A stretch of DNA of 55,769 nt from JAZRWQ01 sp045541395 (GTDB taxonomy: Bacteria; Bacillota; Clostridia; Oscillospirales; UMGS1783), in NCBI GenBank assembly GCA_045541395.1, contig JAZQIZ010000012.1:1-55769 (forward strand), in the 5' to 3' direction. The number at the start of each line of letters is the position of its first letter. Within the stretch, counting starts at the first letter, position 1. Of this stretch, positions 1-6,509 are shown piece after piece. The translations under genes and the position numbers were made by a program. Below the pieces are notes generated by a model, which did no database searches, was not told the DNA's origin, and worked only from the letters and a program-made list of their open reading frames with translations.

Positions 1-125
1 TGTGAAATTTGATGCTATCGCATCAAGTGAAATTAAATCCACCCACTCGCTGCTCACAGCGAATTTCACACGCCGCAGGCGTATTTCACATTGCAAAGCA
101 ATATTTCACCCACCCGCAAGGGTGG
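1..125. repeat. Array of short hairpins separated by GTGAAAT/ATTTCAC words
   Basis: The stretch is a chain of small inverted repeats (such as gatgctatcgcatc, gccgcaggc, ttgcaaagcaa and cacccgcaagggtg) joined by the word gtgaaat or its complement atttcac. The hairpins differ while the joining word is constant, so this is not a CRISPR array. From memory, similar multi-hairpin elements recur between genes in gut Clostridia and give rise to spurious ORF calls. It lies immediately beyond the terminator of the tRNA-Ser gene. The window starts inside it, so its full length is unknown. Confidence 0.7.
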
Positions 126-133
126 ATTTAGTT

Positions 134-169
134 GAAAACGACAGATTCTTGTCGGAATCTGTCGTTTTC
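134..169 (-). terminator. Terminator of tRNA-Ser
   Basis: A 15-bp perfect inverted repeat (gaaaacgacagattc and its complement) with a six-base loop begins directly after the CCA end of the tRNA on the minus strand. Its outer bases give a T-rich 3' arm, which fits an intrinsic terminator. Confidence 0.8.
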
Positions 170-258
170 TGGCGGAGACGGCGAGATTCGAACTCGCGGG
201 GGATTGCTCCCTAACTGATTTCGAGTCAGCCCCGTTATGACCACTTCGATACGTCTCC
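170..258 (-). tRNA. tRNA-Ser (anticodon CGA)
   Basis: Read on the minus strand the gene starts GGAGACG and ends CGTCTCC-G-CCA, so the acceptor stem is perfect and CCA is encoded. The anticodon stem-loop is CTGACTCGAAATCAG, with CGA as anticodon. The T arm carries GTTCGAATC. The 89-nt length and long variable arm are typical of tRNA-Ser. A terminator abuts the 3' end. Truncated copies of its 5' portion lie at 410-466 and around 510-645. Confidence 0.95.
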
Positions 259-409
259 GTATATGTTAAACTCCCGAAGGAGTATTAACGCAAATATTCA
301 GATGTATTAGAATTCTCGTTAGAACTCATAGTGTTTCAGAAACAAGGAAATGCCCGAAACCCGCATGGTTAAAGGGTTTTCGGCGTTTCGGCTTCCGCTT
401 GGCGAAGAA

Positions 410-466
410 GATTTCGAGTCAGCCCCGTTATGACCACTTCGATACGTCTCCGTGTATGTTAAACTC
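410..466 (-). repeat. Duplicate of tRNA-Ser 5' portion plus upstream flank
   Basis: The 57 bases match 217-273 with a single difference. They include the D arm and the anticodon (tttcgagtcagcc) of tRNA-Ser plus about 15 bases of its upstream flank. The variable arm, T arm and 3' acceptor strand are missing and are replaced by an unrelated dyad-rich sequence, so this copy cannot make a tRNA. Confidence 0.85.
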
Positions 467-509
467 AATTTAGAGTATAACGAACTATTCAATTTTTACC
501 GAACGGGGC

Positions 510-645
510 GCCCCGTTATGTCCTGTTGCGGTTCCCGAAATTTTTTAACACTGCCGTGTAAAAATTTCGACCGCGGCCACTCCGTAGCCTTCGCTTCATC
601 TGCCACCGGCAGCGCTCGGCAACGTCCCCACTTCGATACGTCTCC
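510..645 (-). repeat. Third, interrupted tRNA-Ser fragment
   Basis: gccccgttatg at 510-520 and ccacttcgatacgtctcc at 628-645 are adjacent in the intact tRNA-Ser but are separated here by about 107 bases. The intervening sequence contains the dyad cgaaattttt...aaaaatttcg and looks like a small repeat element inserted into a tRNA fragment. The two halves are clear but the insert boundaries are approximate. Confidence 0.6.
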
Positions 646-830
646 ATATAAAATTGTAAAGGCAAAGCCAATTTACCAAATTGCGAGAAAACTGCGAGAT
701 GCAGAATTCCGAAAATGCAAACCGAAGTTCTAAAAACCCCGATAAATAAAGGGTTTACAGAGAAAGGCTAAGTGACAGACCCGACTATGTTTCGAGTTTA
801 ATATAGCTGAGGCAAGAGTTATTTCGAATT

Positions 831-858
831 AAAAAGGAAGATAAAAATCTTCCTTTTT
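831..858 (-). terminator. Terminator of the HPr-like gene
   Basis: A 12-bp perfect inverted repeat (aaaaaggaagat and its complement) with a four-base A loop sits directly after the minus-strand stop codon and gives a U-rich 3' arm. Confidence 0.85.
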
Positions 859-859
859 A

Positions 860-1072
860 TTATTTGCTAAGCTGATCGATTACGTACTGGCTTTCTGTTA
901 CAACCTTTACGGGCTTGGAAAAATCAAGAGCAAACAGACCGATAAAGGATTTTGCATCTACCATGATGCTGTTATCTTCAGAGTGAAAGTATACGTCTTC
1001 CTGAACGGAGGTTGCTAATTTCTGAATTTCCTGAAGTTCGGTGATGCTTTGAATTTTAATCATTTTTTCCAT
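860..1072 (-). CDS. HPr-like protein lacking the phosphorylatable histidine
   Basis: The 70-residue product is slightly shorter than HPr (about 85-88) and keeps the C-terminal HPr pattern: a VDAKSFIGLFALDF stretch (residues about 38-51) resembling the Ser46-region helix, then a final strand and helix. The N-terminal loop that holds the active histidine in HPr has no histidine here; the only His, in YFHSEDN, lies later, in a strand. It is therefore unlikely to carry phosphate in the PTS and may be regulatory or structural. ATG at 1072 follows AAGGAG with about 10 bases spacing. It is monocistronic, with its own promoter and terminator. Confidence 0.75.
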   Translation of the reverse strand: MEKMIKIQSITELQEIQKLATSVQEDVYFHSEDNSIMVDAKSFIGLFALDFSKPVKVVTESQYVIDQLSK

Positions 1073-1120
1073 AGTAAATGCACTCCTTTTTTTATAATTA
1101 CATACTAAAATTACTCATAT

Positions 1121-1149
1121 ATTTTACTATATTAAGCGGGGTTTGTCAA
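1121..1149 (-). promoter_or_regulatory. Promoter of the HPr-like gene
   Basis: On the minus strand TTGACA (1144-1149) is followed after 17 bases by TAAAAT (1121-1126), a near-consensus housekeeping promoter about 50 bases before the start codon. Confidence 0.75.
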
Positions 1150-1173
1150 TAGTAGTGATTTTGCGAAAAAGTA

Positions 1174-1202
1174 TTGAAAATGGTTAAAAAAAGGAGTATA
1201 AT
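1174..1202 (+). promoter_or_regulatory. Promoter of the AbrB-ABC operon
   Basis: TTGAAA (1174-1179) and TATAAT (1197-1202) are separated by 17 bases. The -10 hexamer lies inside the left arm of a large palindrome, so binding there should block initiation. Confidence 0.75.
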
Positions 1203-1230
1203 AAGTATTACAAGTAATACTTATTATACT
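1195..1230. promoter_or_regulatory. Palindromic operator with 17-bp arms
   Basis: AGTATAATAAGTATTAC and its exact reverse complement are separated by AA. The site covers the -10 box and the likely start of transcription and ends six bases before the ribosome binding site. The likely ligand is the AbrB-type protein encoded just downstream, which would make the operon autoregulated; that assignment is inference. Confidence 0.75.
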
Positions 1231-1247
1231 TTAGTGGAGGGATGGAT

Positions 1248-1502
1248 ATGAAGGATAAATATATGGGCCCCGTTAAGGTGGGACCAAAAGGACAGATAGT
1301 GATACCTGTTGAAGTAAGGGAAATGTTTGATATAAATTCAGGGGATACACTTATTTTGCTTGCAGACAAAAAAAGAGGCATAGCTATTGAGAAACACAGT
1401 TTTTTTCAGGGAGTAGTAGATGCTGTATTTAAGAAAAGGGAGCGGACAGCAGCAGAGGAAAGCTTTATTGATGAAGCAAGAAAGATAGAGGCGGAGCAAT
1501 GA
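1248..1502 (+). CDS. AbrB/MazE-family transition-state type regulator
   Basis: The 84-residue protein has an N-terminal swapped-hairpin AbrB DNA-binding domain: VKVGPKGQIVIPVEVREMF followed by INSGDTLILLAD. The C-terminal helix is charged and probably mediates oligomerisation. I chose ATG 1248 over ATG 1242 because GGAGG at 1236-1240 is seven bases from the former and almost touches the latter. The gene overlaps the start of the ABC ATPase gene (ATGA), indicating translational coupling. It is probably the local repressor of this transporter operon through the palindrome upstream. The signal that would relieve repression cannot be read from the sequence. Confidence 0.85.
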   Translation: MKDKYMGPVKVGPKGQIVIPVEVREMFDINSGDTLILLADKKRGIAIEKHSFFQGVVDAVFKKRERTAAEESFIDEARKIEAEQ

Positions 1503-2218
1503 TACAGGTTAAGGGATTAACTAAAAAATATAAAGATACCGTAGCTGTTGACAGGCTTGATCTGACTGTAGCTAAAGGAGAGATTTTTGCACTTTTAGGG
1601 GTTAACGGTGCGGGGAAAACTACCACTATAAAAATGCTTTCTTGCTTGAGTAAGCCTACCTGCGGTGAAGCGTTTCTTGACGGTAACAGTATTACCGAAG
1701 ACGCACAGAAGGTGAAGCGGATTATTGGTGTTTCTCCACAGGAAACCGCTGTTGCACAACATCTTACGGTTTTTGAGAATCTGGAGTTTATGTGCGCTCT
1801 ATACGGGCTGAACAGAAATGAGGCAAAACAAAAGGCTAATAAAGCAATATTGGAATTTGGCTTAGAGGAAGTTAAATATAAGTTTGCAAAAACCCTTTCG
1901 GGCGGCTGGGCGAGAAGGCTTTCTATTGCTCTTGCGCTGGTTTCAGAACCTAAAATTCTATTTCTTGACGAGCCTACTATTGGTCTGGACGTGTTGGCGA
2001 GAAGGGAAATGTGGGGGATAATAAGAAAGCTTAAGGGCGAGACGACGGTTATTCTAACCACACATTATTTAGAAGAGGCTGAGCAGCTTGCAGACCGTAT
2101 AGGAATAATGGCAAAAGGTCGGTTATGCGCTTTGGGAGGAGCCAGGGAGCTCATCAGTAAGAGTGGTGCGGATAATTTTGAGGATGCCTTTGTTAAAATC
2201 TGCGAAAGGGAGGTGTAA
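1499..2218 (+). CDS. ABC-2 type transporter ATP-binding protein
   Basis: The 239-residue nucleotide-binding subunit has Walker A GVNGAGKTTT near residue 35, an LSGGW signature in place of LSGGQ near 133, Walker B ILFLDEPTIGLD near 155, and the switch histidine in TTHYLEEAEQ. This is the DrrA/CcmA-like class that powers small exporters of drugs, peptides or lipids. It overlaps the upstream regulator by four bases and is followed two bases later by its permease gene, so the three genes form one operon. Substrate is unknown. Confidence 0.9.
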   Translation: MIQVKGLTKKYKDTVAVDRLDLTVAKGEIFALLGVNGAGKTTTIKMLSCLSKPTCGEAFLDGNSITEDAQKVKRIIGVSPQETAVAQHLTVFENLEFMCALYGLNRNEAKQKANKAILEFGLEEVKYKFAKTLSGGWARRLSIALALVSEPKILFLDEPTIGLDVLARREMWGIIRKLKGETTVILTTHYLEEAEQLADRIGIMAKGRLCALGGARELISKSGADNFEDAFVKICEREV

Positions 2219-2220
2219 GT

Positions 2221-2955
2221 GTGAAATTTCATATATTTGCAAAGCGTATAACAAAAGAAATAATGCGTGATAAGTTGAATATTTGTTTTGGATTGGGCTT
2301 CCCTGTGGTGTTGCTCTTGCTGCTGACGTTCATACAGAAAAATATACCGGCAGAGCTTTTTGAAATTTCCCATTTAACGCCCGGGATAGCTGCATTCGGT
2401 CTTTCCTTTATAACCTTGTTTTCAGGAATGATAATAGCAAAGGACCGTACCAGTGCCTTTGTATTAAGGCTGTATACTTCACCTATGACAAGCTCAGACT
2501 TTATTTTAGGATATACACTGCCACTGATTCCCATTGCAGTGATACAAATAACGGTTTGCTTCGTTGTTGCCTTGTTTTTAGGTCTCAAAATGACTGCTGA
2601 TATTCTTTTGTGTATTGTTGTGCTTATTCCTGCGGCGGTAGTGTATATTTCGTTGGGACTGCTGATGGGAAGTCTTTTGAATGATAAGCAGGTTGGCGGT
2701 GTGTGCGGTGCTATGCTTACAAACTTAAGCGCCTGGCTTTCAGGCACATGGTTTGATATTTCCCTTGTAGGGGGAGTATTTAAGAAAATAGCCGAGTGTT
2801 TGCCTTTTTACAGAGCAGTTGAGGCCGCAAGAGCTGCTCTTAAAGGAAACTACAGTGATATAATGGGCCACTTGATTTGGGTAATAGTTTACGCTGTTAT
2901 ACTGACGATAATCGCGGTTATTATTTTTAAAAACAAAATGAGGGCAGATAAGTAG
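2221..2955 (+). CDS. ABC-2 type transporter permease
   Basis: The 244-residue membrane protein has about six hydrophobic segments arranged as in ABC-2 permeases: a short N-terminal amphipathic stretch, a first TM pair (residues about 22-70), then four more helices ending in a KNKMRADK tail. The start is GTG, seven bases after GGGAGGTG. It should dimerise in the membrane and pair with the ATPase encoded immediately upstream. No substrate-specific feature is visible. Confidence 0.85.
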   Translation: MKFHIFAKRITKEIMRDKLNICFGLGFPVVLLLLLTFIQKNIPAELFEISHLTPGIAAFGLSFITLFSGMIIAKDRTSAFVLRLYTSPMTSSDFILGYTLPLIPIAVIQITVCFVVALFLGLKMTADILLCIVVLIPAAVVYISLGLLMGSLLNDKQVGGVCGAMLTNLSAWLSGTWFDISLVGGVFKKIAECLPFYRAVEAARAALKGNYSDIMGHLIWVIVYAVILTIIAVIIFKNKMRADK

Positions 2956-3008
2956 TGTTGAAATTGTAGTGTGTATATGTTAGTATAATAAAAAAGGGGG
3001 CGCTTAAA

Positions 3009-3974
3009 ATGGACAAAGAAAACAGAAGGCTCTTTAAAAAAGAGGTTATAATAAATACGGTAATTTTTATGGCTCTCAATTTAATTATGGGGCTGTTCTC
3101 TGCCTTATCAATGCTTGCTACAAACACAAGTATGACAGCCGCAGATATGGAAATGACTCCGGAAACCTTCTCAACCTACGGCTTTGGTAACGTAGAACTG
3201 GGGCAAGTTGTGTATTTATGTATTTATCTTGCACTTTTTGCTGTGCCGATGGTTGTTTCCCTGATTGTAAACAGTAAAGAGCAGATGAATGAATACGTTT
3301 CTTTTAAACGCCCTAAGTTTTGGATAACGTTGGGCGGGATATTTGGCGTTTACGCCATAAATTATGCCTGTTATATATTTACTTCAGCAGGCAATTTATT
3401 CTTTTCTTCGGCTTTGGCAAATGAAATAACCGGTAGGTTCACTCCCGGTCAGTCAGCGCTTCTTTGCGTTATATTGGTAATAGCTCCGGCCTTTTTAGAA
3501 GAGTTTACCTTCAGAGGATTTGTATTGGGACGGCTTGAGAAGTTTAACAGGTTCGGTGCGTTGTTGGTTTCGGCGTTACTATTCTCGGTTATGCATATGA
3601 CAGTGGAACAAATACCCTTCGCGTTCTTCGCCGGCTTGCTTTTAGGTTACGTATATTTGCGAACAAAATCCATATGGTCGGTTATAATTATACATGGCAT
3701 GAATAATCTTTTCGCATTTATTGAAACGGTGGTATTGCAAAACAGCCCTAACGAAGAGTATGTTTCGGCAGTGTTTACCTGTATATTTCTCGGGCTCTTT
3801 GTAATAGGCTTTGTGTGCTTGGTTGTAATGGCTTTTACCCATAAGCCTTTTAACGGACAGCAGCTTGTAAGCAAAAAGGCTTTAAGATGCTCGCTGCTTA
3901 ATCCTGTTGTGATAACGGTTTCCGTTTTATGTGTATTTGTAGCTATAGTTTATGCGGGAGTTTTTGTGAAATGA
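3009..3974 (+). CDS. CPBP-family intramembrane metalloprotease (CAAX-protease-like)
   Basis: The 321-residue protein has around eight membrane segments and the Abi/CPBP motifs: EEFTFRG near residue 163 (EExxxR), FSVMHM (metal-binding His) and HGMNNLFAF. In bacteria such proteases are linked to membrane protein processing, bacteriocin immunity or signalling; nothing here indicates which. AGGGGGCG precedes the ATG. Its stop overlaps the tadA start (ATGA), so the two are co-translated, although the functions look unrelated. A possible promoter with TATAAT at about 2983 lacks a good -35 box. Confidence 0.85.
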   Translation: MDKENRRLFKKEVIINTVIFMALNLIMGLFSALSMLATNTSMTAADMEMTPETFSTYGFGNVELGQVVYLCIYLALFAVPMVVSLIVNSKEQMNEYVSFKRPKFWITLGGIFGVYAINYACYIFTSAGNLFFSSALANEITGRFTPGQSALLCVILVIAPAFLEEFTFRGFVLGRLEKFNRFGALLVSALLFSVMHMTVEQIPFAFFAGLLLGYVYLRTKSIWSVIIIHGMNNLFAFIETVVLQNSPNEEYVSAVFTCIFLGLFVIGFVCLVVMAFTHKPFNGQQLVSKKALRCSLLNPVVITVSVLCVFVAIVYAGVFVK

Positions 3975-4411
3975 AAGAGAAATTTATGGATGCGGCAATT
4001 GCCCTGGCATTAGAGGCCGAAAAAGAGGGGGAAGTGCCTGTAGGCGCTGTTGTTGTCTGTAATGGGCAGATTGTAGGTAAAGGCAAAAATCGCAGGGAAA
4101 AGACCCAAAATGCCCTTGCTCACGCGGAAATTGAAGCAATAAACGAAGCCTGTGAGAATATTGGGTTTTGGCGTCTTGAGGAATGTGATCTTTATGTAAC
4201 TTTAGAGCCTTGCCCAATGTGTGCGGGAGCTGCAATAAACGCAAGGATAAGAAACGTTTATGCGGGAGTTCCGGATAAAAAAGGGGGAGCGGCAGGTTCA
4301 TTGACAGATCTTTTTGAAATGCCCTTTAATCATAAACCCTGCTTGTTTTTCGGTATGCGAGAAAAAGAATGTAAGGATATTCTTACAAGATTTTTTGCAA
4401 AATTAAGATAA
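3971..4411 (+). CDS. tadA: tRNA-specific adenosine deaminase
   Basis: TadA converts A34 of tRNA-Arg(ACG) to inosine. The 146-residue product has the zinc site and catalytic glutamate in HAEIEAI (near residue 52) and PCPMCAGA (near residue 80), plus the family ending with RxxEC and a basic C-terminal helix. I chose ATG 3971, which overlaps the previous stop, because translation from earlier in-frame codons would read through membrane-protein sequence. Family length is 150-170. No terminator separates it from the following promoter region. Confidence 0.93.
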   Translation: MKEKFMDAAIALALEAEKEGEVPVGAVVVCNGQIVGKGKNRREKTQNALAHAEIEAINEACENIGFWRLEECDLYVTLEPCPMCAGAAINARIRNVYAGVPDKKGGAAGSLTDLFEMPFNHKPCLFFGMREKECKDILTRFFAKLR

Positions 4412-4416
4412 TTTTC

Positions 4417-4445
4417 TTGACATTATAATTGTGCTGCTGTATAAT
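4417..4445 (+). promoter_or_regulatory. Consensus promoter of the aromatic amino acid operon
   Basis: TTGACA (4417-4422), a 17-base spacer and TATAAT (4440-4445) match the housekeeping sigma consensus perfectly. It lies about 30 bases before the leader peptide. A perfect promoter suits an operon whose output is limited by attenuation rather than by initiation. Confidence 0.9.
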
Positions 4446-4475
4446 TATGCACAAAGAAATTATGGAGTAGTTTTT

Positions 4476-4556
4476 ATGGTTACAGCTATTTACAACAGCT
4501 TTTACTTTTATTACGGCTTTGCCTTTATTGGTAAAGTCCAATTTGCTATGCTGTGA
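4476..4556 (+). CDS. Phe/Tyr-rich leader peptide of the aro operon
   Basis: This 26-codon frame begins with ATG eight bases after GGAG and ends at TGA. It encodes five Phe and four Tyr, with seven aromatics in the nine-residue run FYFYYGFAF (residues 9-17). It lies between a consensus promoter and a terminator hairpin upstream of genes that make exactly these two amino acids. This is the layout of ribosome-mediated attenuation, as in pheA and pheST leaders of enterobacteria. Stalling on scarce charged tRNA-Phe or tRNA-Tyr should prevent the terminator. The frame is clear; the mechanism is inference. Confidence 0.85.
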   Translation: MVTAIYNSFYFYYGFAFIGKVQFAML

Positions 4557-4588
4557 GCTGAATTTAAAAACAATATTAAGAGTGTTTT

Positions 4589-4622
4589 TAGCCGCAGTAT
4601 AGACTGCGGCTATTGTTTTTTT
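4589..4622 (+). terminator. Attenuator terminator before aroF
   Basis: TAGCCGCAGT and ACTGCGGCTA form a perfect 10-bp stem with an ATAG loop, followed by TTGTTTTTTTT. It ends at the aroF ribosome binding site. An upstream word aaaaacaata (4566-4575) complements tattgttttt on the 3' side of this stem and could take part in an alternative fold. Confidence 0.88.
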
Positions 4623-4636
4623 AAGGAGTGATATTT

Positions 4637-5641
4637 ATGATCGTAATTTTAAAGAAAGACGTTGATAGCGAACAGCTGTCGGGGCTTAAAAACTGGCTTA
4701 AAAGCTATAACCTTAAAATAGATGAAAGTACCGGTGATCATCATACGGTACTGGGTCTTGTAGGCGATACTACTACTCTTGATATAGAACTGCTGAAGGC
4801 TCTTGATATTGTAGATGACGTAAAGCGTGTTCAGGAACCTTATAAGTTTGTTAACCGTAAAATGCATCCTGAGGATACGGTAGTTGATATAAACGGAATA
4901 AAAATAGGCGGCGGCCACTTTGCTGTTATTGCAGGTCCTTGCTCTGTTGAAAGTGAAGAGCAGATATGTTACGTTGCAAAAAGAGTAAAGGAAGCGGGTG
5001 CTCATATGCTTCGCGGCGGCGCTTTTAAGCCCCGTACCTCTCCTTATGCTTTCCAGGGTTTAAGAGGTCAGGGTATTGAACTGCTCCTGGAAGCAAAAAA
5101 AGAAACAGGTCTTCCTATTGTTACTGAAATTATGGATATGTCGCAGTATGAGCTTTTCAGGGATGTTGACGTTATTCAGGTTGGCGCAAGAAATATGCAG
5201 AACTTTGAAATGCTCAAGGAGCTTGGTCATACCAATAAACCTATACTTTTAAAGAGAGGTCTTGCCAATACTCTGCAGGAGCTTTTAATGAGTGCCGAAT
5301 ATATTTTGGCAGGCGGCAACAAGAACGTTATCCTCTGCGAAAGAGGTATCCGTACCTTTGAAACAGCTACAAGAAATACTCTTGACGTTTCTGCTGTGCC
5401 AATGCTCCATTCAATGACCCACCTTCCCGTAATTGTTGACCCAAGCCATTCAGGCGGTATTGCCCGTTTGGTAGAACCCCTTTCTATGGCATCCGCAGCC
5501 GCGGGGGTTGACGGACTTATTGTAGAGGTCCACAACGATCCTGCTCATGCGGCTTGTGACGGTCCACAGTCATTGACCCCCGAAATGTTCGACAGACTTA
5601 TGGGTAAGGTCAATAAGATCAGAGATTGCATAACGGAGTAA
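4637..5641 (+). CDS. aroF: 3-deoxy-7-phosphoheptulonate (DAHP) synthase
   Basis: The enzyme condenses phosphoenolpyruvate and erythrose-4-phosphate, the first step of the shikimate pathway. The 334-residue protein is the type I-beta form: residues about 1-70 make a ferredoxin-like regulatory domain like that of Thermotoga DAHP synthase, followed by a TIM barrel with AGPCSVES, GGAFKPRTSPYAFQG, VGARNMQN, CERGIRTFE and DPSHSGG. I chose ATG 4637 over the GTG at 4628, because that GTG overlaps the AAGGAG ribosome binding site. The N-terminal domain suggests feedback inhibition by Tyr or Phe, in addition to attenuation of the operon. Confidence 0.95.
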   Translation: MIVILKKDVDSEQLSGLKNWLKSYNLKIDESTGDHHTVLGLVGDTTTLDIELLKALDIVDDVKRVQEPYKFVNRKMHPEDTVVDINGIKIGGGHFAVIAGPCSVESEEQICYVAKRVKEAGAHMLRGGAFKPRTSPYAFQGLRGQGIELLLEAKKETGLPIVTEIMDMSQYELFRDVDVIQVGARNMQNFEMLKELGHTNKPILLKRGLANTLQELLMSAEYILAGGNKNVILCERGIRTFETATRNTLDVSAVPMLHSMTHLPVIVDPSHSGGIARLVEPLSMASAAAGVDGLIVEVHNDPAHAACDGPQSLTPEMFDRLMGKVNKIRDCITE

Positions 5642-5645
5642 TATA

Positions 5646-6509
5646 ATGACAGTAGGTGTTGTTGGGCTGGGGCTTATCGGTGGCTCTATGGCTAAGGCAG
5701 TAAAAAAGAATACAGACTATAAGGTGCTTGTTTCGGATATTAACAAAGAAACAGAGCAACAAGCAATAAAACAATTTGTTGCCGACGGGGTTTTAGACTA
5801 TGAAAGTATAACAGAATGTGATATACTTATAATTGCTTTGTATCCCGATGCCTGTGTTTCCTTTTTAGAAGAATATAAAAACAGAATTTCGAAAAGCTGT
5901 ATTGTATTTGACTGCGCGGGTACAAAAACCAAGGTTTGCAAAATGGGCTTTGAAATTGCAAGGCAGTGCGGCTTCTGCTTTATAGGCGCGCACCCTATGG
6001 CGGGCATTGAAAAATCCGGATTTGAAAACTCCTTTGCAGAGCTTTTCGAAGGCGCCTCCTTTATAATTGTACCAAATGAGGATGAGAGCAAAACAAATCT
6101 AAAAAACATAGAAAAATTTGCGTATTTATTGGGTTTTGGCAGAATTACTGTTACAACAGCCGAAATTCACGATAAAACTATTGCGTATACCTCTCAGCTT
6201 GCCCATATCGCCTCAAGCGCATATATAAAGAGTCCTACGGCCCTTCTCCATTCGGGATTTTCTGCAGGAAGCTTTAAAGATCTTACCAGGGTAGCTTACC
6301 TTAATGAGGAAATGTGGTCACAATTATTTTTGGAAAACAAAGAATTTCTAACAGAAGAAATTGAACTTTTAATAGAACATTTGAGTCAGTACCGGGACGC
6401 TCTTGTTAAGGCAGATAAAAAAGAACTTTATGAACTGCTGAAAGATGGCAAGGAGAAAAAGGTGCTTAGTGAAAGTGTAGGTTTTAAAATTGAACAGAGT
6501 TGTAATTAA
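5646..6509 (+). CDS. tyrA: Prephenate dehydrogenase
   Basis: TyrA oxidatively decarboxylates prephenate to 4-hydroxyphenylpyruvate, the tyrosine precursor. The 287-residue product has an N-terminal NAD-binding motif GVVGLGLIGGS, the AHPMAGIEKSGFENS substrate motif near residue 117, and an all-helical dimerisation domain containing the conserved HDKTIAYTSQLAH. No C-terminal ACT domain is present, so tyrosine feedback probably acts elsewhere. It starts five bases after aroF and overlaps aroB by 20 bases. Confidence 0.93.
   Translation: MTVGVVGLGLIGGSMAKAVKKNTDYKVLVSDINKETEQQAIKQFVADGVLDYESITECDILIIALYPDACVSFLEEYKNRISKSCIVFDCAGTKTKVCKMGFEIARQCGFCFIGAHPMAGIEKSGFENSFAELFEGASFIIVPNEDESKTNLKNIEKFAYLLGFGRITVTTAEIHDKTIAYTSQLAHIASSAYIKSPTALLHSGFSAGSFKDLTRVAYLNEEMWSQLFLENKEFLTEEIELLIEHLSQYRDALVKADKKELYELLKDGKEKKVLSESVGFKIEQSCN

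Larger units (their letters stand above)
259..830. other. Non-coding, repeat-rich spacer
   Basis: I see no credible gene here. The only longish frame (452-733, plus strand) runs through tRNA-derived and hairpin repeats and has no ribosome binding site or recognisable protein character. The spacer holds two degraded partial copies of the neighbouring tRNA-Ser (listed separately) and dyads such as cccgaaaccc/gggttttcgg and cgaaattttt/aaaaatttcg. Confidence 0.6.

Noticed and set aside
1..125. Possible CRISPR array
   Set aside because: The constant element is only about seven bases and the intervening units are perfect hairpins, not spacers; no cas genes are nearby.
2..214. 70-residue frame through the hairpin array and tRNA-Ser
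   Set aside because: It lies in repeat and tRNA sequence with no ribosome binding site; this type of translation is a common false call in Clostridia.
452..733. 93-residue frame in the spacer after tRNA-Ser
   Set aside because: It runs through tRNA fragments and a hairpin repeat, has no ribosome binding site and no protein-like character.
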